DNA from: Reticulitermes speratus
Lineage: Eukaryota; Arthropoda; Insecta; Blattodea; Rhinotermitidae
Reading direction: 5' to 3'
Assembly: GCA_021186555.1 (NCBI GenBank)
Contig: JAJKFL010000012.1
Span: 3,899,894 to 3,963,893 of the forward strand
DNA length: 64,000 nt
Each line of letters begins with the position of its first letter. The stretch's first letter is position 1. This document shows, one piece after another, positions 1 to 13,716 of the stretch. Both the position numbers and the translations under genes were made by a program. The notes under the pieces are model-generated. The model saw nothing but the letters and a program-made list of their open reading frames with translations. It searched no databases and was not told the origin of the DNA.

Positions 1-190
1 GAGACAATTGGTATGGTAATATTAAAAAAGTAGGATTGGAGTGTGGGCTGGATTCATCTGGCTTGGCATAGGGGCAAGTCATGGTCTGTTGTATTACAGT
101 ATTGGACCTTTGGTTTTCATTAAATATGGGAAATTTATTGACTGGCTGAGTGGCAGCTTCTGAAAGAGGATTGTGCTGCATGGAGGTAGA
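1..190 (+). mobile_element. LINE 3'-end fragment, degraded
   Basis: This stretch resembles the better-preserved copies at 7796-8110 and 63045-63256. It has the same order of words: a GGATTGGAGTGTGGGCTGGATT-like block, a GGACC-TTTGGTT block, then 'ttgactggctgag' and a 'ctgcatggag' end. In the better copies the first block encodes the C-terminal end of a non-LTR retrotransposon polyprotein. This copy is truncated and non-coding. The family assignment rests on comparison within the window only. Confidence 0.5.
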
Positions 191-193
191 TGG

Positions 194-430
194 CTGGATG
201 GATGGATGGATAGATAGATAGACAGATAGATAGATAAATAGATAGATAGATATGATAGATAGACAGACAGACATCCAGGCAGACAGAGAGACAGACAGAT
301 AGATAGTCAGTCAGTGCATTAGATAATTAAGCATATATTTAGATAGATAGTTATGTTCAAACTCAGTTGTATACTTGCCTAATTAGTTAGTTCTGTAGTT
401 TAGTTAGTTAGTGTAGTTCGTTAGTCAGTT
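194..430. repeat. GATA/GACA microsatellite followed by TTAG-rich tract
   Basis: Imperfect GATG, GATA and GACA tetranucleotides run to about 345. A TTAG/GTTAG-rich stretch follows to about 430. The array lies directly after a LINE 3'-end fragment, and the same TTAG tail follows the LINE copy ending at 63256. The microsatellite may therefore have grown from the element's tail. Confidence 0.75.
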
Positions 431-1594
431 AATTAACAGTAATTTTGGATAGGACATGTGCAATAAGACATGACGTAGCCATTGTGTTCCTTCTGCTCTG
501 TAGCTGTTGGCAAGGTACGTGCCATACTGCACTGAGAAAATTACTGCCACACTTATTTTGGGTTGAACAATAGACCAGCAGCTCATCATCATTGTCATCA
601 AAACACGAAGCTACGTTTATTATTTGATGGCTATATACTAGGTCAGAATTTTTGCTGTTTAAGACACAGTGGAACTATATGCACCACATGCTTTAACTTT
701 AAAAAATTGGTGTTCAGCCCACACAGTGTATTTAATTGTTTTGAGTCAGTCTCGGCATAAACAACAGTTACTTCTGTAAGTAACATTAACTGCCCTGTCT
801 TTGTAATGAGGATGTAGTATATTTCCTGTGACTGGGGAGTTAATTTTTAAATGTTATTTATATGAATATCATATGTAGAGCTCTGACATACAATATTATG
901 TCCTTTCCATTGTTCTGTCCGTTTATAGAGGGAATTAGGCTTAGGATATTATCTTGGTTCTGGGAAGGGTAATTTAGTTTGCTTCACAGAAATAGCTGAA
1001 GGTATATTTTTATCTTCACTGTTGCCAAGAATGCTGGTAGAGCAGTTGAGAGGTGTCTACCTGACACTAATGTTGGTCACATTACAGCCATCCTGACAGG
1101 TTTACACAGTGTTCTTTCATCACTCAATGTGAACACCAGGATACTACGTACATATACATACCACTAGAAGAACCTGTTCATCACCCAGGATTTGGTTACC
1201 TTCCTTGTCAATATCAGTATATAGCAGCTAAAACTTTATAGAGGAAATGACAGTAAAATCAAGAAATTAAACTTTCTGATGTAATTAAAACTAAATACTG
1301 GAAATGGGGATTCAGATTGCACCCAAGAACTCTACCTCAATATTCGCATATTGCTTTAACAGCTGTGGCTACCATACATACTGGCAGGAGTACAAACTTT
1401 CATAGTATCATTGATTATTGTGTGTTAGATGTGCAGCAGGAAGTGGAACAGTTACATTTGTGTATACTAGACTATCTCCTTATGTATTTACCAGTCATGA
1501 TCAGTGTCACCTCTCGTATGATGTTGTGTAAACTACAGAGTTTAAGCAATGTCATGGTATAACCTAATAGTCATTCATTCACCACTGTTTGTAG
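431..1594. other. AT-rich flank with no recognised gene
   Basis: Only short chance reading frames are present. It lies upstream of the first coding exon of the RGS7-like gene and ends in a plausible splice acceptor (TTTGTAG at 1588-1594). It is most simply read as intron or upstream sequence of that gene, and earlier untranslated exons would lie outside the window. Confidence 0.5.
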
Positions 1595-1626
1595 GAGAGC
1601 GATGCGGCTCGTGGCGCCCAAGTGAT
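1595..1626 (+). promoter_or_regulatory. 5' leader part of RGS7-like exon with a short upstream ORF
   Basis: After the acceptor-like TTTGTAG comes a GC-rich leader. It contains an upstream ATG at 1602 that opens a 7-codon reading frame closed by TGA at 1623-1625, one base before the first in-frame ATG of the main protein at 1627. A second in-frame ATG at 1636 has the better context (GTCACCATGA). Such an arrangement could tune translation by leaky scanning or reinitiation. That role is inferred. Confidence 0.4.
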
Positions 1627-4600
1627 ATGGTCACCATGAGCTCTGAGAAGGCGGCCGCCCGGCGCAAAGCAGACTCCAATAATGGTGGCCAAGCAGGGCC
1701 AGCAGCGGGGTCCGGGGCTCTGGCGGCTGCAGCCTCTAACAATGAGGAATCACCCAACCAACTTGTATACAAAAAAGTAAGTGGCTGGGTTAAAGTTAAG
1801 TTTCAAGTTAGTTCACAAGTATTAGAAAGTGTATGCTGCTTATGTGGTACATAAAATGTAAAGAATTAGTACTGCAACCTACTGTGGGCCTTGGCCTTCT
1901 GGAGGGAGAATTCCAGTCTTTCTTAACCCTTGTTGCTAGACAATGGTGAGTGGTTAGTGTCATGCTGCACCTGCTTTACGTCGGTACGCATCAGATAGTA
2001 GGTCGGGTGTACCCCAGAATTAGTTTGAATGCAATGCCAAAGAGAAAAATCACCACTTCCACTGGAAATTGATTCTCTGGTCATCCAGGCTGTAGCCCTG
2101 GCACTGTGAAGTACATCTAATTGACTGACTTGACTGAATTGGATCAACCAACTGTACTTTAGTTTGGTTCTGCTTGAATTAATGTGTGTGGTTGTACATG
2201 TTTTCTACGCAAGTTCTTAGAGAAGTAACCTGTCTTTAGTCTGAAGTGATTCGAAAGTTACATGTTCCTAGAGAAGTAACCTGTCTTTAGTATGAATTGA
2301 TACGAAAGTTACAAGTTCCTAGAGAAGTAACCTGTCTTTAGTCTGAAGTGATTCAAAAGTTACATGTTCCTAGAGAAGTAACCTGTCTTTAGTGTGAATT
2401 GATATGAAAGTTGCAAGTTCCTAGAGAAGTAACCTGTCTTTAGTCTGAAGTGATTCAAAAGTTACATGTTCCTAGAGAAGTAACCTGTCTTTAGTGTGAA
2501 TTGATATGAAAGTTGCAAGTTCCTAGAGAAGTAACCTGTCTTAGTCTGAAGTGATTCAAGTACATGTCTAGAGAGTAACTGTCTTTAGTGTAATGATAGA
2601 ATTACATGTTCCTAGAGAAGTAACCTGTCTTTAGTGTGAAGTGATATGAAAGTTACATGTTCCTAGAGAAGTAACCTGTCTTTAGTGTGAAGTGATACGA
2701 AAGTTGCATGTTCCTAGAGAAGTAAACTGTCTTTAGTGTGAAGTGATACGAAAGTTGCATGTTCATATTCCATAGACAGCAGCACTCACTTAAAATCAGA
2801 AGCCTATGATCCAGAAAATCATGGAATCTGACACTGTGTTGGGCAGTGAATAGTTTTGGAGGAGCTTGCTGCCTTCATCTTAAAGGTGGTAACTATTTAA
2901 AAGTTACAACATTTGAGGTTCTCATAGCAGTGTTGCTGAAAATTCAGGCCTTCTGGGATATGATGCTGTGTCACTGAGCATGTATTTCCTGACATTTCAA
3001 AGGATCATAATGCCATTGTGTTGAGGGTCAAGCACTCCGAGAAGTTGACTCAGTGTGATATCCCAAGAGACTTCAATTTTCATTGATACCACTGTGAGAA
3101 ACTGTCAGGGGCCTCACACAATATTTTCACAAACTCATTGTAGGCTCAGTGGCATACTGATTAGAACTTCTTGAAGAGGTGACACTGTGAACGTGTACTA
3201 TACCTCCTGCAAATTCCTGTTGAACTGTTGGCGCATTCCACAAACTTTTATTCTAAAAGTATGCTGTGTGCGTGTCTCAGTTTAAATAAAATTTTACTGC
3301 TCTTTTGAGACTGTGGTAAGCACAAAGTAAACTTACATTCTGCGAAGACTTCAGATGTTTTGTCAGTGTACTGTTGGAACAAGAAATTGTTGACTTTAAG
3401 TTTGACGAACATTACATCCTGAGTGAGCATGTCACCATCACTGTGTGATTTATGTTGCTACAGATGGAACAGATCGTTGAGAAAATGCAGGATGAAGTAA
3501 GTGGCGTCCCTGTGAAGACTGTCAAGAGCTTCATGTCAAAAATTCCCTCTGTTTTTACGGGTGAGTAGCAGATATTCTGGAATGATTTTTGCAGTTTGAA
3601 TACTTTGCCTGTGTTCTAAAGCTTAGGTAATGGTCTGATGTGGATTCATTCTGATCACATAATATAATCACTGGCTCGGTTCTTTTGAGAGCATGTTGTT
3701 ATAATGTTGTGTCATTATGCAGACTCTATTGACCATGTTACAGAAGGTTCTCAGTACATATGTCATATTTCTGATATTGTGGTCACATACCCAAGGTAAA
3801 TCTATCCCAGTAGGGTTCCAGGAGGTTGAGGCTTCCAGAATTTCTAGATAATTGGCACATGAAGGTGGTAAGGTTGTCAGCCCTACACACTGGCCGCCTT
3901 TACCACCCAGGGAATATTCCTGGTACTCATTTCTGTTAGAGGCTGAGTCGACCCCAGGGTCGTAGTGCAGCCGGCAGGATTAAGTCAATGAAAAATTCCA
4001 ATTACCCCATTGGGAATCAAACCCATGACCTTCTGGCTTGTAGCGCAGTGCCTCAACCAACTGCGCCACCGGTGCCCCAGTCACATATCCAGTGAATTTG
4101 TAATTCAGCCTTCAGATATATAATATATTTATCTGAAAATGAGATGAGAACATTCAACAATTAAACCAACAAATGCACTTTATTTCTTAGTTATGTTCAT
4201 TAACCCTACATGTTTCGGCTGCAACAGAGCCATCATCAGGGTTTCAAGGTCACGTTCACTTTAACATTCACTGTTCCATTTGGTGTCACCACTTATACAC
4301 CACAATGTATGTCAATTTTCTGTTAACAGTTGATAACACTCACTGTTTGCGTTTATACAACCTTATCTTTTAAATGTCTGGTGTAGGTTGGTTTCGTCTT
4401 GGTTTAAAAATGTAAAAGTTGATAATACAATGTCATTAAAAGTTGTTAAAAATTATTAACAATTGCTGGCAATTGGTTTGTATACAAATATTGAGATGAG
4501 AAGTTTTTCCTAGTTCGTGATCTGAAAGATGGGGGGTTGGGGGAGGGTCACTTTACAATCTCACATAAAGTTAAAAATGTGAGGCTGGTCATCTTATATG

Positions 4601-7600
4601 CAGGATTGCCTTATATTTGGGGAAATATGTTATTGACAGTATTTTAGACATGCCATAGCACAGACTGTAAGTTGTCAGTTGTTCACTGCTGAGCCTGGGT
4701 TCAAGTGTCACTAGCACTGCTTTCTCTCTCTGTCAGCATTTCAGTTTTTGCATACTAGTTAACATTCCCATCAGTACTCCGTACACATCTGAGGTTAGGA
4801 GCTGGTCAGTAGGGCCACTTGTAGCAGCAGTACCAAGGGCTCAGAGTCACACCACTTTTATGTCTAAAAATGAGAATTTACGTGTGTTTCACTGGTGATT
4901 TAATGTGATCGATCTGTTTATTTATTTTTGTTTAATAACACCATCAAGAGCACGTAGTATATAGCCTTGGAAAGAATGACTATTGAATAATGAATTTGAA
5001 AGGATGTGGAAGGAAACAATTGTGGCCTAATGTGAGGTATTATCATGGTATTTACTTGGAGGGGCTGAGCAAAACCATGTAAAACCTCAGAAATTTTAAT
5101 CTGTGACCACCTGAATACAAAGAAGGTGTGCAAACTGATTGACTTTGGTATTCAGTTAGTTTGGCGAATTATTGGTTGTGGTTGTTATTGAAGTGGGCAT
5201 TTAGAAGCCCATAATCATCTGAATGAGCTTATAGCAGTAAGAGTCTGTCTGTTTTCCCCCCTTCTTTTCTCTCCAGGTCCTAATTTTGTATGGTGGTGCA
5301 TAGATGCATATAATGTTTATGAAAGTATGATTATATAATTATTGTGTATGTTTCATCTTATGTTTTGGAGCCATGTTGGAGATTGCTTGGATCTCATTGT
5401 TGACACTCACCTCATCGAACCCTTTCATTACAACAATTGCAGTTAATCAAGTACATGTAAATAATGAATATAGAATAACAAATAAATAATATTGCTTTAC
5501 TGATGATGTGTTTTCAGGTTCTGATCTCATTGCGTGGATGATGAAGAATTTAGATGTTGAAGATCAAGGTAAGTTTCTGGTGCAGCATTCAGTGTAGCTG
5601 GTGAGGTGAGAAACACGTACAGAATTGTAGTTGGCCACTTGAGGGACTGAGGCATAGGTGAAGGGCATTGTAAAGGTGAAGTTGTCTCTTTCCGTGGCAT
5701 GAAGATGTATGGGGGAATGGAGGCATAGCTCTATGTATTCTTAACAAAGAAGTACAGTTAAACTTAGATTTTAAGTTTTTTGAATATGTGTTGTTCTTGA
5801 GTCTGTGCGCGTTTTTATCTGTCCAGCCAAAATTTACATAGCAACAGTCCTGAATTTTCCTAGAATGTATGTACTTTTTACCAAATTCCTTGACCATACA
5901 TTGAAACTGAACATAAATTGGCATGGTGCTATCGTTTTAGGTACATTTAATTGGAAATTATGAAAAACAGTTGCTGCAGTTGCCTAGTGTACTCATTTCC
6001 CAGTAGATGTCAGTTGTTAATTCAACCAATCAGTCTATTTGTATGAAATTCTTTTACATAACAACCGTAACATATTATGACTGGTTTGAGCTTGGTTGGG
6101 AATTTATGTGTACTATTCTGGCAGTATTAATTTACTGTATTTATTTGCTGTAAATACATAAATTTTCATCTCCTTGTTCTACATTTATCTTAAATGGTCC
6201 TTTCAGAAATGTAAAATCCATGTTTTATTGTACCTCTTGTTTCTGTCTGTGACAGGTGAAGCTTTGCACGTGGCCCACCTAATGGCAGCACATGGTTACT
6301 TCTTTCCTATTGATGACCACATGCTAACAGTGAAAAATGACAACACATTCTACCGGTTTCAGGTCAGTTTACATCTCGTGTGCGGATCCTCCCTTCACTC
6401 TCCAAATGAAGGCCATCGTTTGTCCAAGTAACGTTTGTAACTGTCATGTATTTTATGTAAGTGTTGTGTGAGGGCAGAAAATACATATCGGCAGGGCAGC
6501 AGTAAGATGCCATGCGATAGCCTGTCGGTGTCCCCAGATATTAAAGTTTTGATGACTTAGTCAATGGACATACAACTCAACATCAAACATATGAACAACG
6601 TGTTAGCCTGTGACGAAATGTGGACAGGTGTTCTCACACATTGTATCTACACATTAAAATACTGCACTGGCATAACAGATATTCACAGTGCTCAATTTTG
6701 CCAACTCTTCTCTTTTCTTTTTCTTTTACATTTCTTTTTCATTTCCTTCTTTGGTGCATTTGCAGTTGAAAGTCGCATACGAACTTTGTATTGTCTGTCA
6801 GTTGATTCATGTGTCTGCATGTAACAAGTTGAGAATAGCTAAGCAGATTTGTGTGAAATATGATATTTGAGGAATTTCACTAAAATTTGTTGGCATAAGC
6901 CTATTTGAAGCTTGGTTAAAATTAGACAACAGTAATGGCCACTTTACATTAAGATCTGCATGTATTTCTTCACTCATCGCGAGTGCAGCTGTCTAAATAT
7001 TTATCAGAGTGAAAGAATTTCCATATGGAAGTTGCTGAAAAGAATAAAACATGCATATTATGTCCAGTGTACTTTTACCACAAATATGAAGACATTTAAA
7101 CAAAACAAAGAAACATGTCGGAATTGTGCATGCATTTCCAAATGTAATTACTGTGTATATGTAGATAATTTAAATATAATCCAATTTGGAAGATACTGTG
7201 TACTGTGGGACATGGAATCCTAGCTTGAGACTAAAACAATCATTATGTTATTTTACACATTTTTATGAGTTTAATGTTTAGACTGCTTAATTAAATCATG
7301 TGAATACTGTTTCTATTTAACATCAGATCCGTTGGCTTCTCAATATATCACTTTACTTGCTTTAGCTTTATACAGGCATCCCTATTTGTTATTAATTTAA
7401 ATTAAATGATTAATTAATCTGAATATCATTCATAGATCAAGAAAAATGTAGTTACCAACAGGGAATTTTAATTACCATTGCATTCAACAGGAGGCTGTTT
7501 TTTGTTGCTAATTGACATTTATACTTTGTTCAACAGACGCCATACTTCTGGCCGTCCAACTGCTGGGAGCCTGAAAACACAGATTATGGTAAGTGGGCTG

Positions 7601-10600
7601 TTTTATAAAATTTCTCAAATGTCCCTTCAGAAGGTGGATGTGAATTGTACAAGTTTATTTTGATATTTCTGCACCTTATAGCCATTCACCAAGCATACAT
7701 ATTGTGATGCTGTATTCATGTCATACTCTATGACTGTTACCAAAGTTACAATAAACATTTATTATTTAAAGCTATATGTTATGCAATATTTGGGTGATTA
7801 AATCTGGGAGAATCAGATGGGTGGGGCATGTGGCACATTTGGGGGAGAAGAGAAATACGTGCAGGGTTTGGTTGGGGAATCTGAAGGAAACAGACCACTT
7901 GGAAGACCTAGGCATAGATGGGAGGGTGATATTAAAATAGACCTTAAAGAAATAGGATGGAAGGGTGCAGACTGGATTAATGTGACAGAGGGTAGAGACA
8001 AGTGGGGGTTCTTGGGAACACGGTAATGAATCTTTGGGTACCATAAAGTGCGGGGAATTTCTTGACTAGCTGAGGAACTGTTAGCTTCTCAAGAGGGTCT
8101 GTGCTCCCTGGACTTATTTAAAAATGATATGAGTTATGTATCATTTTCTGCAAGTCACCTATATATGTGGTCCTCAGGGCATTAATTTCATACTATGAAA
8201 ATTACCATCTTTGCCTGACCATAAAACAGTTTCTTTCTTGATTCAAGTGGTTTCAAGCAATGCATGCTGTGTAGTGTTACCTCCCTATAGAGATTAACTA
8301 ATTAAAATTTGAAGTTACTTGAAGGTCCTTGAAAAATATGAAGGGTTTTTTTGCATTTATTTTTTGTTAAAAAATAAGGGCTCATCTTTTATTTTTAGAC
8401 GAAGACAAATATGTGTAATTAAAAGGAAGAAATATGTGTTCATCATCTCTCGAGCAAATAGATATCTGGCACGTGTGACGTGTCTTGAATGTCATATGGA
8501 TTGAGTAGTGTAGAAATTGTCACTTTGTTTATTTAAACACTGCACAGTGAAGATATTTGGGGGAATGGAGGTATGTCTCCACATTTTCCTAATCTCATTA
8601 TTAGATGGTGGTTGATGGTCATCTTCATACCTCAGCTGTTTTCCCCTAGGGGAACAAGCCCCCAGTACCCATTGGATAGGAGGCTGGGTGGGACCCAGGG
8701 CTTGTCTGGATGCTTTGGAGAAAAGAAAAATGCTTGCTTCTGCCAGGAATTGAACCCTGATTCACCACTTATCCTGCCCATAGACTAGTCACTATAAGTA
8801 CTGTAAGGATGTTAAAATATGTTACAAACAGTAATTATTATGAGATCTGCGCTTTTCTGAGATATTACGTGTCCCGAAATATGGGTAAACAATTACCACA
8901 CGACGCCGTGTAATATCCCAGAAGAGCGCAGATCTCATCAACATCGTGGCAGAAGCCTAAAGTCATGGTTAGTAATTATTATATTTTTGTGAAGTTTGAA
9001 GTCCTTACAGCAGTGTTGCTGCCAAAGATTCAAGTCATGTGGGATGTTATGCCATTTAGATGGTTAAAGTTGCAGACCCAGTGTAACATGTGAGAGGACT
9101 TGAATCCTCATTAGAATTTATCGTCATTACTTTTGTAGGGTTTTTCAGTTTTGGTTGTATGGAATCTTTTGAAGATCGAGATTTATATTGATTTCTTGTT
9201 AATTCATGCAGTTTATTCAGATCTGTATGTCTGAATCCATGTCTATTCTTTTGATGTATATTTATGTCATGCTGGCACAGTTTCATGAGGCATGAACAAT
9301 TATATATTTGTTTATAATTTATTTAACAACTCTGTCAGCAGCCCAGGCTGCCTTGTGTCAAATTGTAGCATGTTTAGTAGGTAATAAATTGGAAAGAATG
9401 TGATTGTGGCTGAATTTGAGGTACTGCAGGAAGCCAAACCTGTAGCCTGTATAGATGGTCATCAGGCTAGGATTTGAACCCTGGACCTCCTGAGTTTAAA
9501 GCAGAGTAGTTATAAGGATTTGTGTCCTCTGGAATATAACATTGTGTTATGGTGTTGGGAATCACACACCCAGTGACACAGTGTCACAACCCAGAAGACC
9601 TGAGTCCTCAGAAACATTACTGTGAGAACTTTAAATCACAAAAAGTTGTTATAATTGAAGTTAGTTAGTTTAGACAACAAGTACATCTCTTTGTAAGTCC
9701 CACAGACATATCTGTGATGTGTTGGCAGCTGTGTACCTCTGCAAGCGAACCATGCAGAACAAGACACGGCTGGAACTGGCAGACTATGAAGCAGAGAATC
9801 TCGCCCGGCTCCAGAAGATGTTCTCGCGCAAGTGGGAATTCATCTTTATGCAGGCAGAGGCACAGAGCAAGGTGGATAAGAAGAGAGACAAGTTGGAGCG
9901 CAAAGTGCTCGACAGCCAGGAACGGGCTTTCTGGGACGTGCATCGCCCTATGGTCAGTTTTATGCCATTTAGTTAACGTTATATCATGATGTGATGTGTG
10001 TAAATCAAGGGTATCTTGATTGCAGTCGTCTGGAATATGGCACTATGTGGTTTTGTATTTCAGTAGTTGGGTAGTACTGAAGCTTTGGACAAACTTGCTG
10101 CTTCCATTTTCAGGATAGAGCAAAAGCTTTACATGATGGGTGGTGGTTGTTTGTTTTGTGATGCTGTCAGCACCTCACATGATATAGCATCGATGGTATG
10201 AAGTTGTAGTTAAATGCGTGCTTTGAGAATGTGCAGACCCCCTTTCTGATTCTGATGACTTCTTCCTCCTTTGCCCACCTGCTGAATCAGAATCTCATTG
10301 AACCTTGGGAAGTGCTGAACATTTGGTTCCTGCCACCTGCTAATTGTATCAGTTTGTCATATTTACTTGAGATTTGCCAGAGCTGATATAGTCAGTGAGG
10401 TGTTTCTGCAATTATATGTTCATGTTGCCAGTTAGTGACAGTCAGTGTCATATTGATTTACAGATAAAAGTGTATTTCAGTGGTTTGTGTGTTTGTTAGG
10501 TTTGCGTTAGAGACGTATGACTTTTGTCAACATAATCCTGGTTAGTGAAACAAAATGTGGCTTGTTAATGTTGTGAGATACTTTCAGGCTGTGGCTTTGC

Positions 10601-13600
10601 AGTAAGAAATGTAAAGAAAAGTCACATGGATAATCTTAAATTTATTCATTATCTCACCCTGCACTTCAAGAATTACATGTGAAAAAAATCACCTTCACCG
10701 TATACATACCAGTTTTCAATACAATCTAATAAATATCCAACATTTTTATTGGTGCATACATGTTAGAGATTTATTAAGTGATATTTAAAAATGGTTTCTT
10801 TACTGTGATGGTGTTTTGTCATGCATAGTGCATAGATAAGTCACAAACAGGATAATCCATACCCAGTAGGTTGAGAATATACTGTGCTGCATTTCTGCAG
10901 CAAACTTCCATTGAAATGGATGGTATGAATGCAGTGTTTGAAGTTGTAATGGCAGTTAAATGCTGTAATATTTTGTTGGTTGATCAGCCACACTGGTTTT
11001 GAGCAGGCAGTGTTGATCAGGCATACGAGTGTTGAGCAGACATTCAGTGTTTGAGAGATGGATCTGGTCTGCAGAATGTTGGTTTTCAGCTCACCAGTGA
11101 TGTGGTCAATCATCCAACTGAACTTTATTGGATCCTATCCAATGTATTTTCTTATGAGGAGTATCCAGACGCTGTTTTAGGTTACTAGGTTTCCGGACTT
11201 TGTTTATTGTTTGGTATTTTGTAGAGAGGACTATTTCAGAAACAGATGCATTAATCTGGAGTGTAATGTACCACCATCAGAACCACTTATAAGTGAGTAA
11301 TAACAGTGTTATTTATTTATTTATTTTTTTTCCTCCTTGGAATCTTGACCCGTGAAGATGGGACCGACACGTTGTCCGAAACGTCGGTAAATAATTACCA
11401 CACGACGCCGTGTAATTACCCAAAAGACCACAGATTACAGTGTTATTTATAATTAATATGTTGAAATGAATCCATGTCATTTTGAATTTTGAACTGTTTG
11501 GTTAAGGTGGCGTGCCATGTTTCAGCCTGGCTGTGTGAACACAACAGAGGTTGACATCAAGAAGGCCTGTCGGGTTAATAAGCCACTAAAGAGCAGTCGA
11601 CACTTACAGCTTGGCGTGGCAGGGGGGCGTAATATCCCCGTCGACGTCAGAAGCTGATTTGGCTAGTCCAACAGAGGCCATTAAATGCCACATAGTCATG
11701 TTGAAACAGCGATTGGATCGACGCAACATTAAGGTCTCTAAAGTTGCTGAAGCGTGAGTACAGATTTACAGAATGTTACACTAAAGCAGCATTGTCATAT
11801 GTCTACAGGTATTTTGCATTTTTATTGTCTTTGTGGCATTAAATTCTCATCAATAAAATATACAGTTTCTTGGCACAATCACAAAAAAAAATTACAAAAG
11901 TGCATCTGTTACCTTCAACATGTCAGTCTGTTACCTTCACAATGTCTATCTGTTACCTTCACTGTGTCTGTCTCTCTGTTACCTTCACTGTGTTTGTATG
12001 TTACCTTCACCATGTCTTTCTGTTACCTTCACTGTGTCTGTCTGTTACGTTCACTGTGTTTGTATGTTACCTTCACCATGTCTCTCTGTTACCTTCACTG
12101 TGTTTGTATGTTACCTTCACCATGTCTGTCTGTTACCTTCACTGTGTCTGTCTGTTACGTTCACTGTGTTTGTATGTTACCTTCACCATGTCTGTCTGTT
12201 ACCTTCACTGTGTTTGTCTGTTACGTTCACTGTGTTTGTATGTTACCTTCACCATGTCTGTCTGTTACGTTCACTGTGTTTGTATGTTACCTCACCATTT
12301 CTGTTTATTTCCATGTGATAATTCACGGACGCCTAAAATGATTTTCATGAAACTTGATATTGGAGAGTTTTCTAAAATTATGTTGACACATACCAGTTTT
12401 GGTCAAAACTGAATGACCATAACAGACATTTTAAATGAAGATACATTTGTGCTTTTGTGAACATCTTGAACAAAACTCATTAAATGTTTAATGAAGTGAA
12501 AAATGTTTGAAGTGAAACGCATTTTCTGCCCAGTACATGTTTTCCATAATCCTTACAGACTTTTCTGGATACTTTAATTAAACAAACAGGAGAAAAACAC
12601 CTGAACCGTTACACTAAATGTACATTGTGTTTTATCTTGTTTTTGTTTAATGCCTGATACTCAGGTCTGCTAGAAGCATGAAGCAGGAGTATTGTCACGT
12701 ACATGGACAAATATCCTGAAGCTTTCTGTAATTAATACTTAATGGTTTCAGCAAAGGCTGTTTTTTTTTTTGTAGAAATGTGATTTATTTTTCTTTTTGC
12801 AAAAGACTGCTCTGTGTGAACTTGATGTTCATCAGGCATATCTCTTTGACAGGTGTATTGGCTACTTTGAGCAGTATGTGGAGTATGACCCCTTCTTCAC
12901 TGCACCAGAGTTCCCTAACCCTTGGACATCGGACAATCCTGAGTTCTGGGAACAGGAGAAGATAGCGTAAGTTTTTGAGAACTCACTTTGTAAATGTAGG
13001 TTCCATAATGGAGAATTTATTGACTTCAAGGAAGATCCTGTGTAACAGTTTGTTAGTCTCTTAATTAGTTATGTAACTATTAGCAGTTAGTATGGTCATT
13101 AGTTACTTGGTTAGTTATTTAGTTTGTTAGGTAATTAGGTATTAATAAATCAGTTATTCATTTAGGAAATTGGTTGGTTAGTTGGTTGATTGGTTAGTTG
13201 GTTGGTTGGTTGGTTGGTTGGTTGGTTGGTCAGTTTATCAGTTGGATATCAGTCAGTTGCTTTGGTACGTATTTCGTTATCTAGTTATAGCAGTGCAGGT
13301 AAGACCAAGACCTTGCCACTGCAGCTTCACATGAGGCTGCTGAGGCGTACTGAACGCTATATATTCACCCTAAAACCAACCCAACAAGACAGTGTACTTA
13401 CTGACAGAAAGCCCAGTTTTTTCTTCTTCATATCAATGTATTACACTGACTGCCATCTTTTGGAAACATGAATGTATTATTACAAAACCACTGCACTGAT
13501 TGTGCTGTCTACATTGGCACTGAAAGTTTTGTGCAAATATAGTAAGCTGATATAATCACCACATGGCATTTTAAGGGTCTGGTACTTCACCACATTTCAA

Positions 13601-13674
13601 ACAGCTTGTACTTGGGACTTGTATTCATGGTTCCCAGTTTTAATGTCTGTTGGGCAAATGGGTGTCTCAGCTTA

Positions 13675-13716
<42 letters not shown>

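Noticed and set aside
4011-4079. tRNA gene on the minus strand
   Set aside because: A- and B-box-like words are present, but no complete cloverleaf is seen and a SINE body follows. The same holds for 18679-18731 and 41700-41768.
5589-5924. 111-codon minus-strand frame in intron 3 of the RGS7-like gene
   Set aside because: No domain, biased only by AT-rich intron sequence, and no splice partners.
11754-12412. Three overlapping plus-strand frames of 195, 180 and 132 codons
   Set aside because: All are products of the 22-bp tandem repeat, whose units lack stops in every forward frame. There are no domains and no splice context.
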